From positions 1 to 64,000 of the forward strand of contig JAKQNP010000023.1 in the NCBI GenBank assembly GCA_029565675.1: a stretch of 64,000 nt of DNA, in the 5' to 3' direction. Source of the DNA: a bacterium. Lineage in GTDB: Bacteria > Zhuqueibacterota > Zhuqueibacteria > Residuimicrobiales > Oceaniaggregativiventaceae. The stretch's first letter is position 1. Each line of letters opens with the position of its first letter. A program made the position numbers and the translations under genes. A model generated the notes under the pieces. The model ran no database searches. It saw only the letters and a list, made by a program, of their open reading frames with translations, and was not told the origin of the DNA. Shown one piece after another: positions 26,739 to 34,271 of this stretch.

Positions 26739-27530
26739 TCAACCATCGGATTGGTTTTTGCGTGCGACAACCATATGCGGTACGGAACCGTGATGAAAAA
26801 AGAGGGCACCACAACCATACATGGCGTGCAACCCTTCTTCGGTCAGCACAGTTTCAGGCAATCCATGCGCAACGAGGTGTTTGTTCAGGCAAGCGACTGC
26901 AGTGACATAGCGCGGCACCACAGCGACATCATGGGTGACCAACAACAGGGTCAAACCGAGATTCGCGTGAGTGGTGTGCAACCAGTCGAAAAAGCTTTCT
27001 GCCACACCGACATCGAGCGCCGCAGTCGGTTCATCGAGCATCAGCACTTCCGGCTCCAGCGCAAGCGCACGCGCAATAAGAACCCGTTGCCGTTGCCCTC
27101 CCGAAAGCCGACCAAATTGCCGCTCAGCCAGATCTTCCAGATAGACAAGCTTGAGCGCCCGCTGAACCGCTTCATGGTCTTTTTTTCCCGGCGATTTTCC
27201 CAATCCAATTTTATGCGTTCGGCCGAGCATGACCACATCTTTCACGGCAATTGGAAATGAGAGGTCGAGTTGACTTTGCTGCGGTACATAACCGATTTTT
27301 TCCCGCAGCTTGCCGAGCCTTTGCGGATGACGGCCGAATACACTGACTTGGCCGCTGAAAGGCTTGGTCAATCCGAGAATTGTGCGCAAGAGAGTCGTCT
27401 TGCCAGAGCCGTTCGGACCGAGGATCCCGAGAAAATCTCCGCGGTTGACAGACAGGCTGATGTCTTCCAGAACGATCTTGTCCTGGTAAGCGACCGATAC
27501 TTGATTGAGTTCGATCAAAGAGTCTGACAT
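26739..27530 (-). CDS. znuC: metal ABC transporter ATP-binding protein (ZnuC family)
   Basis: A 263-residue ATPase with Walker A GPNGSGKTT (about residues 39-47), the ABC signature LSGGQRQR, Walker B EVLMLDEPT and the switch histidine in LLVTHDVAVV. The middle segment VPQQSQLDLSFPIAVKDVV is typical of the Mn/Zn ATPases. It drives the permease encoded 9 bases downstream. Its start overlaps the 3' end of the solute-binding gene by 16 bases, so the two are translationally linked. AAGGA lies 6 bases upstream of the ATG. Confidence 0.93.
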   Translation of the reverse strand: MSDSLIELNQVSVAYQDKIVLEDISLSVNRGDFLGILGPNGSGKTTLLRTILGLTKPFSGQVSVFGRHPQRLGKLREKIGYVPQQSQLDLSFPIAVKDVVMLGRTHKIGLGKSPGKKDHEAVQRALKLVYLEDLAERQFGRLSGGQRQRVLIARALALEPEVLMLDEPTAALDVGVAESFFDWLHTTHANLGLTLLLVTHDVAVVPRYVTAVACLNKHLVAHGLPETVLTEEGLHAMYGCGALFFHHGSVPHMVVARKNQSDG

Positions 27531-28411
27531 CTCGGTCCTTCTTTTAAAGCTTGATCGATATTGGCCAGATTTTGCCGCATCAGCGCAAGGTAATCACCCG
27601 TGCCCAAAGGATCAAGGGTTAAAACCCGCACGCCCGTCTCTGCAGCGATGGTATGGACAAGGGCGGGTGAAAACTGCGGTTCGCTAAAAATGGCGCGGGC
27701 TTGAACTCGGCGAATTGCCTGGATAACCTGTTGCAGATGGCGAGGCGAGGGTTCGCTGCCAGGATTGGGCAGCACCACCTGAGTCAATTCCAGACTGTAT
27801 TCACGGGTAAAATATTCCCAGGCCGGATGGACACAGATGAGGGAGCGGTGCGTCCATTTCTGTGCGTGTTTGCGGATGTCAATATCCAGTGTATCCAGAA
27901 GCGCGAGATAGTTTTGCGCATTTATGGCAAAATAAGCCGAGTCCGCTGGCGATATTTGTTGCAGAGCAGCGGCAATTTTTTCCACTTGCTGTCTGGCCAA
28001 CCGCGGATTCAGCCACACATGCGGATTGCCTGCCGCGTGGTCGTCGTCCATCAGGATTTCGATATCGCTCGCAGTCTCCACCACCAGCAGCGAATCGCTT
28101 GAAACCGCATCGATCAGATCATCTGCCCATGGTTCGAGACCGATGCCGTTCAGGATCAGCAACCGGCTGTGCGATGCAGAAACCATCATTTTCGGTGTCA
28201 GTTCAAAAGTGTGCGGTGAGGCGCCGGTCGGGATGAGAACCACAACCTCAACCCGTTCTCCGCCGACCTGACGGGCAAAATCAGCCAAAGGGTTGATACT
28301 GGCGAGAATGCGCAAACTTTCCGAATCGGTCTTTTGTTTTTGGCAACCGCCAAAAAGCAGTACCGATACAGCGACGAGAAAAATAACATAAAAACGCGCT
28401 TGCAGCTGCAC
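27515..28411 (-). CDS. znuA: metal ABC transporter substrate-binding lipoprotein (ZnuA/TroA family)
   Basis: A ~298-residue lipoprotein of cluster A-I. The signal ends in LLFGGC (lipidated Cys). Metal-binding positions follow the family: His in GASPHTFELTP, His in NPHVWLNP, His in HPAWEYF and an acidic residue near LTLDPLG at the C-terminus. Only a short, not His-rich, acidic loop (MDDDHAAG) precedes NPHVWL, so zinc and manganese both remain possible. I place the start at the GTG at 28411 because GGTGGAGG lies 5 bases upstream; the frame extends four more codons. It heads the operon with the ATPase, permease and IscU-methyltransferase fusion. A good promoter lies about 60 bases upstream. Confidence 0.91.
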   Translation of the reverse strand: MQLQARFYVIFLVAVSVLLFGGCQKQKTDSESLRILASINPLADFARQVGGERVEVVVLIPTGASPHTFELTPKMMVSASHSRLLILNGIGLEPWADDLIDAVSSDSLLVVETASDIEILMDDDHAAGNPHVWLNPRLARQQVEKIAAALQQISPADSAYFAINAQNYLALLDTLDIDIRKHAQKWTHRSLICVHPAWEYFTREYSLELTQVVLPNPGSEPSPRHLQQVIQAIRRVQARAIFSEPQFSPALVHTIAAETGVRVLTLDPLGTGDYLALMRQNLANIDQALKEGPRCQTL

Positions 28412-28470
28412 AAAGACCTCCACCAGTCAAGATCATTTTTCACCAATGCATGAATCGTTTAGGCAGGAAA

Positions 28471-28499
28471 AGCATAGCCCGATACATCTATTCTGTAAA
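28471..28499 (-). promoter_or_regulatory. sigma-70-type promoter for the metal-importer operon
   Basis: On the minus strand TTTACA (28499-28494), a 17-base spacer and TATGCT (28476-28471) lie about 60 bases before the solute-binding gene start. The spacer contains a weak TACA…TGTA inverted repeat at 28483-28497 that could be part of a metalloregulator site, but it does not match a known Zur or MntR box. Confidence 0.5.
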
Positions 28500-28524
28500 T
28501 CAACACACCTGTGCAACAAAACCA

Positions 28525-29301
28525 TCAGCCCGGCGGTTTGCCTTTTCTGCGATCATGCATCAAGGCGGCATAAAAGCGTGATGACAGCAGACGGCTGGCC
28601 TTGGCCAGAATCGATAACCGATAGGGAAAGTGGATTTCCAGCTTTTCGCGCTGCAGTCCACGCAGGATGATGCGGGCGGCCTGATCTGAATCGAGGAGAA
28701 AAGGCATGTGAAATTGGTGGTTGGCGGTCATCGGGGTGCGCACAAAGCCCGGCGAGATGATCGTCACACCTATACCGCTTTGCCATAGATCCAGCCGCAT
28801 ACTCTCGGCAAAAACAGACAAAGCCGCCTTGCTGGCGGCATAATCTGCTGAGCTTGGCATGCCGCGATAGCCGGCCAAACTGGATGTCACGGCAATCCAC
28901 CCGCTCTTTCTTTTCATCATGCCGGGCAAAAAAAGCTGTATCAATTTCACGACAGAAAAAAAATTGACTTGAAACAACTCCTCGATTTTTTCCATATCGA
29001 TCGCTTGAGCAGAAAAACCACTGCTCATACCGGCATTGAGGATGAGAAGTTCCGGAGTGATGGAAGACTTGACGAGTTCATCGCCAAGACGCTCGATGTC
29101 GGCAGGGTTGGCCAAATCGATGGTCATCGCCAGATGCGATCCTTGGGCAGCCGGCAGATCGGCGGCCATCGCTTCGAGCACCTTTTTGCGTCGACCCAAA
29201 AGAATCAGACGGCTGCCGCGCGCCGCCAATTCGCGCGCCAGTTCGGCTCCGATGCCCGACGATGCTCCGGTCAACAACACTGTCTTGTCCGCAAAGTGCA
29301 T
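28525..29301 (-). CDS. short-chain dehydrogenase/reductase (SDR)
   Basis: A 258-residue classical SDR. It has the cofactor motif GASSGIGAELA near residue 14, the NAGMSSG segment near residue 94, a catalytic Ser in VTSSLAGYRG and the YxxxK pair in SADYAASKAALS. Segment MIDLANPADIERL around residue 60 fits an NAD(P)(H) enzyme of the DltE/short-chain acyl dehydrogenase type, and the C-terminus (FPYRLSILAKASRLLSSRFYAALM) suggests membrane association as in YqjQ/SDR7-like enzymes. The substrate is unknown. It is transcribed with the UPF0316 gene 9 bases upstream. Confidence 0.88.
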   Translation of the reverse strand: MHFADKTVLLTGASSGIGAELARELAARGSRLILLGRRKKVLEAMAADLPAAQGSHLAMTIDLANPADIERLGDELVKSSITPELLILNAGMSSGFSAQAIDMEKIEELFQVNFFSVVKLIQLFLPGMMKRKSGWIAVTSSLAGYRGMPSSADYAASKAALSVFAESMRLDLWQSGIGVTIISPGFVRTPMTANHQFHMPFLLDSDQAARIILRGLQREKLEIHFPYRLSILAKASRLLSSRFYAALMHDRRKGKPPG

Positions 29302-29310
29302 AGGATCGAT

Positions 29311-29841
29311 CTATTTCTTTTTGTTTGGGAGCAAAGTTCCGCGAAAGATATGCCTGGAATCGTGGATGGTAACGAAAGCCGCGTTGTCAACCGATTCAAC
29401 CAAACGCATCACATGCTCGGTCTGGCGTCGGTGAACATCGGTGAGGACCAGTTCAATAGGACCCTTCAGACCATGGCCGTCGACCACCGTCGCCCCATAT
29501 CCTTGTTCGCGCAGTGCAGCAGTGATCAACCCCGATTTTTGTGAAATGATTCGCACGTGCGACCAGCCCAGGGCCAAACGATTCTCAATGGAGATACCCA
29601 GCAGCGTTCCAGCGGCAAAACCGCCGCTGTAGGCAAGGACAGAGATCCAGTGGTCGAGTCCAGAGATGGCCTTGGCGATAGCCAGAAGAAAAATGCTCAC
29701 CTCGACAAACCCGACTATCGCAGCCGTATACTTTCGACCCTGAATAATAAAAATCATGCGCATGGTTCCAAGAGAAACATCGGTTAAACGCGCAAAAAAA
29801 ATCAATACTGCACCCCAAATGACGGCAGAGGACACAATCAC
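29311..29841 (-). CDS. UPF0316/DUF2179 membrane protein
   Basis: A 176-residue protein with three N-terminal transmembrane segments followed by a soluble DUF2179-like domain (VRIISQKSGLITAALREQGYGATVVDGHGLKG, here described by its first and last motifs SQKSGL and VDGHGLKG). The family often occurs in FCB bacteria and Firmicutes and has no firmly known function; DUF2179 domains are suspected to bind small ligands. The start is a GTG at 29841; another GTG two codons later (29835) has a better-spaced GAGGTG and may be the real one. It is followed on the same strand by the SDR. Confidence 0.82.
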   Translation of the reverse strand: MIVSSAVIWGAVLIFFARLTDVSLGTMRMIFIIQGRKYTAAIVGFVEVSIFLLAIAKAISGLDHWISVLAYSGGFAAGTLLGISIENRLALGWSHVRIISQKSGLITAALREQGYGATVVDGHGLKGPIELVLTDVHRRQTEHVMRLVESVDNAAFVTIHDSRHIFRGTLLPNKKK

Positions 29842-30301
29842 CTCGTCAGTTTTTCCCTGTGACTGGACAAGTTTCAGTCGCCTGTTCGGAACAGCAGGAT
29901 TGCAATCGACTGAACCCGATATGAAGCGTTAGCTTGTTAAAATCGCAATCGCAGATAATTTATTGAAATTTAACCGTAAAAGCAAGCCTTCTGAAATAGG
30001 AAAAATGAGATTGGCGATTGCATTTTATCAATCCTGTTCGTATTTTTTAATTATAGTCTTGCATCTTTGACCATTCTTGTACTGACACAGCGATAACTGC
30101 TTCGATTGCCGCCGACCTGCAGTGATTTGCGAGGGATCTACCATTCCATAGCCGACCTGGTCTTGGCTTCTGATCGACCTTCATCCACCTCCTGATCAGC
30201 GCAATAAAATAAAAGGAGGAAAAGTTGCCCTTAAAATCAAAATGATACAAGGACAGCGGTGTCCCATCTGAAAACGGGACACTTGTAACAGGAGGAATAT
30301 T
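29842..30301. other. divergent intergenic region between UPF0316 and the KamA-family gene
   Basis: No gene is visible in these 460 bases. They hold a 13-base palindrome CTGTTC-G-GAACAG at 29882-29894, close to the UPF0316 start, an AT-rich middle, and a structured leader immediately upstream of the radical SAM gene (listed separately). Confidence 0.5.
30246..30287 (+). promoter_or_regulatory. stem-loop in the leader of the KamA-family gene
   Basis: GTGTCCC (30259-30265) and GGGACAC (30276-30282) form a perfect 7-base stem with a 10-base loop. Outside it TACAA (30246-30250) can pair with TTGTA (30283-30287), leaving a one-sided bulge. The structure ends two bases before AGGAGG, the ribosome binding site of the gene at 30302, so it could affect translation or be a protein operator. 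It has no T-run and is not a terminator. No known riboswitch core is seen. Confidence 0.5.
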
Positions 30302-32095
30302 GTGCTAGATTCAAAACGGTTGCACCATTTTCTTGCTACAGATCCGATTTTTACCCGACTGCTGCAAAAGTCAACTGCAGCGGAACAAGCTCGGGGCAAA
30401 CTGAACCGCTATTTTGCCAGAATTGACCAACGATTGCTCGATCAGAGCGATGCTTCCGATTCTTTTGCTATTGAACAACAACGCCAATGCATCGCGACCA
30501 TGCGCATGTTCATCTCGCGCCGCAGCGAGCAAGCCAGCCAATTCAAACTGGTGCATGCACTGTGGATGTTGGCCGGCGAGCGCACCGACGAAATCACAGA
30601 TACCTGTACCGATGCATTCATCGAAGATATCACCCATGTTCTGCAGGGTTGTCTGGGCAGAGGCGGCTTTTACAAAGCGTCTGATCCACCAGAATTTTTG
30701 CATTTGCAAGGCCGCAAAGCCGCCCGCGTTCGGTCAAAAGAACTCGATAAATTGGCCAACGCCGCCGACCAACTGCTTGCCCGCTATGCCGACGGATTGG
30801 ATGCAAAAGTGCAAAAAAAACGCCGGGCCAACCGAAAACGCATTCTCAAAGAGCTGGGTGGCAAAAAGAAAGACTGGAACGATTACCGCTGGCATTTGCG
30901 GCACGTCATTCGCGACAACCAGACACTATCGCGCTTGATCGAATTGAACCCGGAAGAACAAAAAGGCATAGAAGCGGCCAAAAAGAAACGCTTGCCGTTT
31001 GGCATTACCCCATACTATGTTTCGCTTATGGATTACGAGTCCCACCGGATTAACGACCATGCCCTGCGAGCCCAGGTACTCCCCCCGCTTTCCTATGTCA
31101 AAGCCATCGGCAGCAAAAGAGAAAAAACCGATTTTGAATGCGATTTTATGCAAGAACACAATACCTCTCCAATCGACCTGATCACCAGAAGGTATCCAAA
31201 AATCGCCATCATCAAGCCATACAATTCATGCAGCCAGATTTGTGTCTACTGCCAGCGCAATTGGGAAATCGACGATGTGATGGACAAAAACGCTTTGGCC
31301 AACAAAAAGACTGTTTTGCAGGCGATCGACTGGATTAAAACCGACTCGGCGATCAGCGAGGTTCTGGTAACCGGCGGCGATCCGTTGGTGATGTGCGACC
31401 AACGCCTTGAATTCATCCTTGCACGGCTGGCCGAGCTGCCGCAAATCGAGCGGATCCGCATCGGCTCGCGCATCCCGGTTGTTTTGCCGCAGCGCATCAC
31501 TCCCAAATTGATCCGAACCATTGCGCAATTTCATCAACCAGGCCAACGCGAAGTGGCGCTGGTCACCCATTTTGAACATCCCTACGAGATCACTCCTGAA
31601 TCGATGGAAGCGGTGCAAAAATTTCGCCGTGCGGGCATATCCGTCTACAACCAGACGGTTTATACGATCGAAAACAGCCGACGATTTGAACTGTGCGCAT
31701 TGCGCCGTATGTTGCGATTGATCGGCGTAGACCCCTATTATTCCTTCAACACCAAAGGCAAGCAAGAAACCGCGCATTTTCGTGTGCCCATTGCCCGCCT
31801 GCAGCAAGAGATGCGCGAAGAAGCACGCCTGTTTCCCGGGCTGGTGCGTACAGACGAGGCCGTCTACAATGTCCCGCGTCTGGGGAAAAATTATCTGCGC
31901 GCCGATATCAATCATACGCTGTTGAGCGTCTTGCCGGACGGCAAACGGGTTTATGAATTTTTTCCGTGGGAAAGATTTATCGCGCGCACAGAAACTTTTG
32001 TCGATTGCGATGTGCCGATTCTCGCCTTTTTGCAGGAAATCGAACGCCGTGGAGAAAAAATGGAAGATTATCACACCATTTGGTACTATTTTTAA
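30302..32095 (+). CDS. KamA-family radical SAM protein (lysine 2,3-aminomutase-like) with long N-terminal extension
   Basis: A 597-residue protein. The C-terminal ~340 residues form a KamA-type radical SAM domain with the CxxxCxxC cluster motif at Cys310-Cys314-Cys317 (NSCSQICVYCQRN), LVTGGDPLVM, RIGSRIPVVLP and the NTKGKQETAHFRVPIARL stretch in which a lysine is the candidate PLP site. The first ~230 residues are helical, charged and absent from the classical 400-residue lysine 2,3-aminomutase. The family includes aminomutases for lysine and glutamate, used for beta-amino acids as osmolytes or for EF-P modification. The substrate is unknown. The GTG start at 30302 has AGGAGG 6 bases upstream and a stem-loop just before that. 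Confidence 0.82.
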   Translation: MLDSKRLHHFLATDPIFTRLLQKSTAAEQARGKLNRYFARIDQRLLDQSDASDSFAIEQQRQCIATMRMFISRRSEQASQFKLVHALWMLAGERTDEITDTCTDAFIEDITHVLQGCLGRGGFYKASDPPEFLHLQGRKAARVRSKELDKLANAADQLLARYADGLDAKVQKKRRANRKRILKELGGKKKDWNDYRWHLRHVIRDNQTLSRLIELNPEEQKGIEAAKKKRLPFGITPYYVSLMDYESHRINDHALRAQVLPPLSYVKAIGSKREKTDFECDFMQEHNTSPIDLITRRYPKIAIIKPYNSCSQICVYCQRNWEIDDVMDKNALANKKTVLQAIDWIKTDSAISEVLVTGGDPLVMCDQRLEFILARLAELPQIERIRIGSRIPVVLPQRITPKLIRTIAQFHQPGQREVALVTHFEHPYEITPESMEAVQKFRRAGISVYNQTVYTIENSRRFELCALRRMLRLIGVDPYYSFNTKGKQETAHFRVPIARLQQEMREEARLFPGLVRTDEAVYNVPRLGKNYLRADINHTLLSVLPDGKRVYEFFPWERFIARTETFVDCDVPILAFLQEIERRGEKMEDYHTIWYYF

Positions 32096-32266
32096 ATGCC
32101 ATTCGCCATCCGAATGACTCAAATCGATACAGCCAACCGGAAATGTGCGATATTGCGACAAAAAACACGGATCAGATAACGTTTAAATAATTGTTATTAT
32201 TGATTATTTTTCTGGCACTGCATTTGATCCTTCTAAACGAATTGTAACTTGAACAGGAGGTCTGTC

Positions 32267-33397
32267 ATGCCGCGAAAATTCGTTGTCCATCTGATCCTGA
32301 TCGCAGCGCTGGCCGCCATGGCGGTGTCGGCGTTCGCGCAAAATGTTGATTTGAATGCATATCTGCTGAACCGCGAAATCAAGGTTTTCTTTCTCAGCGA
32401 TTTCAACTTTACCGGCAGAGCGTCTAGCGGCGGAGATATTTTTGCCATCGACATCATCAACCGAAGCACAAACCCGCAAACGGTGCGCGTCGCCTTGCAG
32501 GTGTCGTGGGACGGCTTTGACGACGGCCCAATCGCCGAAGGGATAACCGAACCAATCGTTTTACAGCCGCTGGAAACAATTCACATCACCAACCAGAATT
32601 TGTTCAGTGCGAGCGGGCGCTTCTCCATGCAGGACTATTCCATCGATGCAGTTGCAGAGAATCTAAAAGATACGATCCTGCGCACCGGCAAACTGCCCGC
32701 AGGGATCTACAGCTTTGATCTGCAGCTCTTGCCAGAGACAGGCAACCCGAAATATCAGCGAATCGATATCTCGATCAGCAATCCGACAACCCTTTATCTG
32801 CAGTCTCCCGGTGGACCGGCAGAAATGGCCGTACAAAACATCTTTTCTCCCTTTCCCATGTTTCGCTGGATCTCGGACATGGACCGTTTCCGGCTGATTG
32901 TGGCCGAATTGCTGCCTGGCAGCGGACAACGTGCCGATCCGCAGGAAGTTATCGAAAATCGGGTGATTTTGACCAAAGAGTTGCTGGTCGATCCGACCTT
33001 ATCAAAGGCCGAGCCAGGTGCAGAAACCATCCCCAGCCACTCCTATGCTTACCCTGGTGCAGGCGGCTGGGCTTTGCAGCCGGGAAAATTCTACTATTGG
33101 CAGCTGATCGGTCTGGTAAGAAGCGCCGGCCAACAAGTCGAACTGCCGAGCGAAATTTGGTCATTTAGGCTGGCAAACATGGGCGAAGGTTCGACGTCAT
33201 CGCAGTTGATGCACCTGCTTTCCCTCCTGCCCCTCGGCGATCTCGACCTGTTTGGGCCGGGTGGAGTTTTAGCGGAATATGAACCGACCGGCACTTTTCT
33301 GGTCAATGGACAGCCGATGTCGTTCGAGGAAATCGTGCAAATTTTGAACGGCATGAACAGTGGTGTCAACAAGGTGATCGGCGTCACCTGTGAATAA
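32267..33397 (+). CDS. secreted hypothetical protein heading the FecR/cyclase operon
   Basis: A 376-residue protein with a signal peptide (residues 1-25, ending VSAFA). The mature part is beta-rich: a first domain with paired hydrophobic strands (VALQVSWDGF, PIVLQPLETIHITN) and a second Fn3-like part (MFRWISDMDRFRLIVAEL, FYYWQLIGLV, EIWSFRLAN) ending with a short helix. I do not recognise a named domain; the WxSD…RLIV…YYWQV pattern is typical of Ig/Fn3-like modules in FCB surface proteins. AGGAGG lies 6 bases before the ATG at 32267. It is followed 45 bases later by the FecR gene, so it probably belongs to that operon. Confidence 0.65.
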   Translation: MPRKFVVHLILIAALAAMAVSAFAQNVDLNAYLLNREIKVFFLSDFNFTGRASSGGDIFAIDIINRSTNPQTVRVALQVSWDGFDDGPIAEGITEPIVLQPLETIHITNQNLFSASGRFSMQDYSIDAVAENLKDTILRTGKLPAGIYSFDLQLLPETGNPKYQRIDISISNPTTLYLQSPGGPAEMAVQNIFSPFPMFRWISDMDRFRLIVAELLPGSGQRADPQEVIENRVILTKELLVDPTLSKAEPGAETIPSHSYAYPGAGGWALQPGKFYYWQLIGLVRSAGQQVELPSEIWSFRLANMGEGSTSSQLMHLLSLLPLGDLDLFGPGGVLAEYEPTGTFLVNGQPMSFEEIVQILNGMNSGVNKVIGVTCE

Positions 33398-33442
33398 CCA
33401 ATCGGGTGAATGATTTTTGAAACTCAACATTGGAGTCATCTG

Positions 33443-34129
33443 ATGAGACAATATTTGATTCTAGTCCTGGTGATTCTCTTCGGGCAAGCGGCTTTTGCTC
33501 TCGCCGCGGCGCCGGGCACCGAACAAGATATCGCGCTGGTGCTCAAGGTCAAGGGTGATGCGCAGATCAAGACGGAGGCGAGCGATTGGAAATCCCTGAC
33601 CAGAGGGGCGCGACTGGCAAGCGGCAGCGAAATCCGCACCGGCAACGACGCGTTGGTCGCCCTGGTCTTTACCGATGACAAAAGCATGATGAAGATCCGC
33701 CAAGATTCGCAGGTTCTGCTCAAAGGCAAACGGCAGGAGAACAAACTCAGCAAACAGATCGCCGTCGATCTCGGCGCGATTTGGGCGCGCATTACCCCAG
33801 GCGGGGCCGGTTTTCGGATGGAAACTCCCTCGGGAGTAGCGGCGGTAAAAGGAACCGAATTCTATGGCATCGTAGGCCAGGACGGACTGACCACCATCAT
33901 CGGTATTCGCGGGCTGATTGAACTTTTCAATGACATGGGTTCAATTTTGGTGGGAGCCGGGCAAAAGGGCTCGGCGAAGAAAGATCAGCTTCCGACTTTG
34001 GAGCCGGGAGAAGACTATGATGACTGGGCAAATGACACCGAGCAGATTGACGAACTGGAAATCGAATTCCAAAACGAGCAAGCGGAAACAAAAATTTTAA
34101 AGATCAAATACCGCAAAACCGCGCAATGA
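33443..34129 (+). CDS. FecR-domain protein
   Basis: A 228-residue exported protein. After a signal peptide (1-22) lies a FecR domain (PF04773-type): VKGDAQIKTEASDWKSL, GARLASGSEIRTG, ALVALVFTDDKSMMKIR, LGAIWARITP, FRMETPSGVAAVKGTEF and TTIIGIRGLIELF. This is the jelly-roll-like fold that in FecR senses or scaffolds envelope signals. The C-terminal ~55 residues are acidic and charged (EPGEDYDDW…LEIEFQNEQ). There is no anti-sigma helix or sigma factor gene here, so it is more likely a periplasmic sensor or structural partner of the adjacent outer-membrane protein and cyclase. Confidence 0.87.
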   Translation: MRQYLILVLVILFGQAAFALAAAPGTEQDIALVLKVKGDAQIKTEASDWKSLTRGARLASGSEIRTGNDALVALVFTDDKSMMKIRQDSQVLLKGKRQENKLSKQIAVDLGAIWARITPGGAGFRMETPSGVAAVKGTEFYGIVGQDGLTTIIGIRGLIELFNDMGSILVGAGQKGSAKKDQLPTLEPGEDYDDWANDTEQIDELEIEFQNEQAETKILKIKYRKTAQ

Positions 34130-34271
34130 AAATTTGCAAGCCGCAAAGGTGATGCGCAATCTAAGCAATCGACTTTTGTGCATGTATGCTTGCAGCCTTG
34201 ATGTGTTACCACCCCCATTCAGAGGCGGCCGATCGATTCAGAATGCGAAAGCATTTCAGGAGAGCCTTCAT

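Noticed and set aside
29882-29894. CTGTTC-G-GAACAG palindrome as a LexA (SOS) box
   Set aside because: Known LexA sites are CTGT-N8-ACAG or GAAC-N4-GTTC; this one has spacing N5 and no SOS gene beside it. It is kept only as a palindrome in the intergenic entry.
30246-30287. The KamA leader as a lysine riboswitch
   Set aside because: The lysine riboswitch has a five-stem conserved core of about 170 bases; only one short hairpin is present here.
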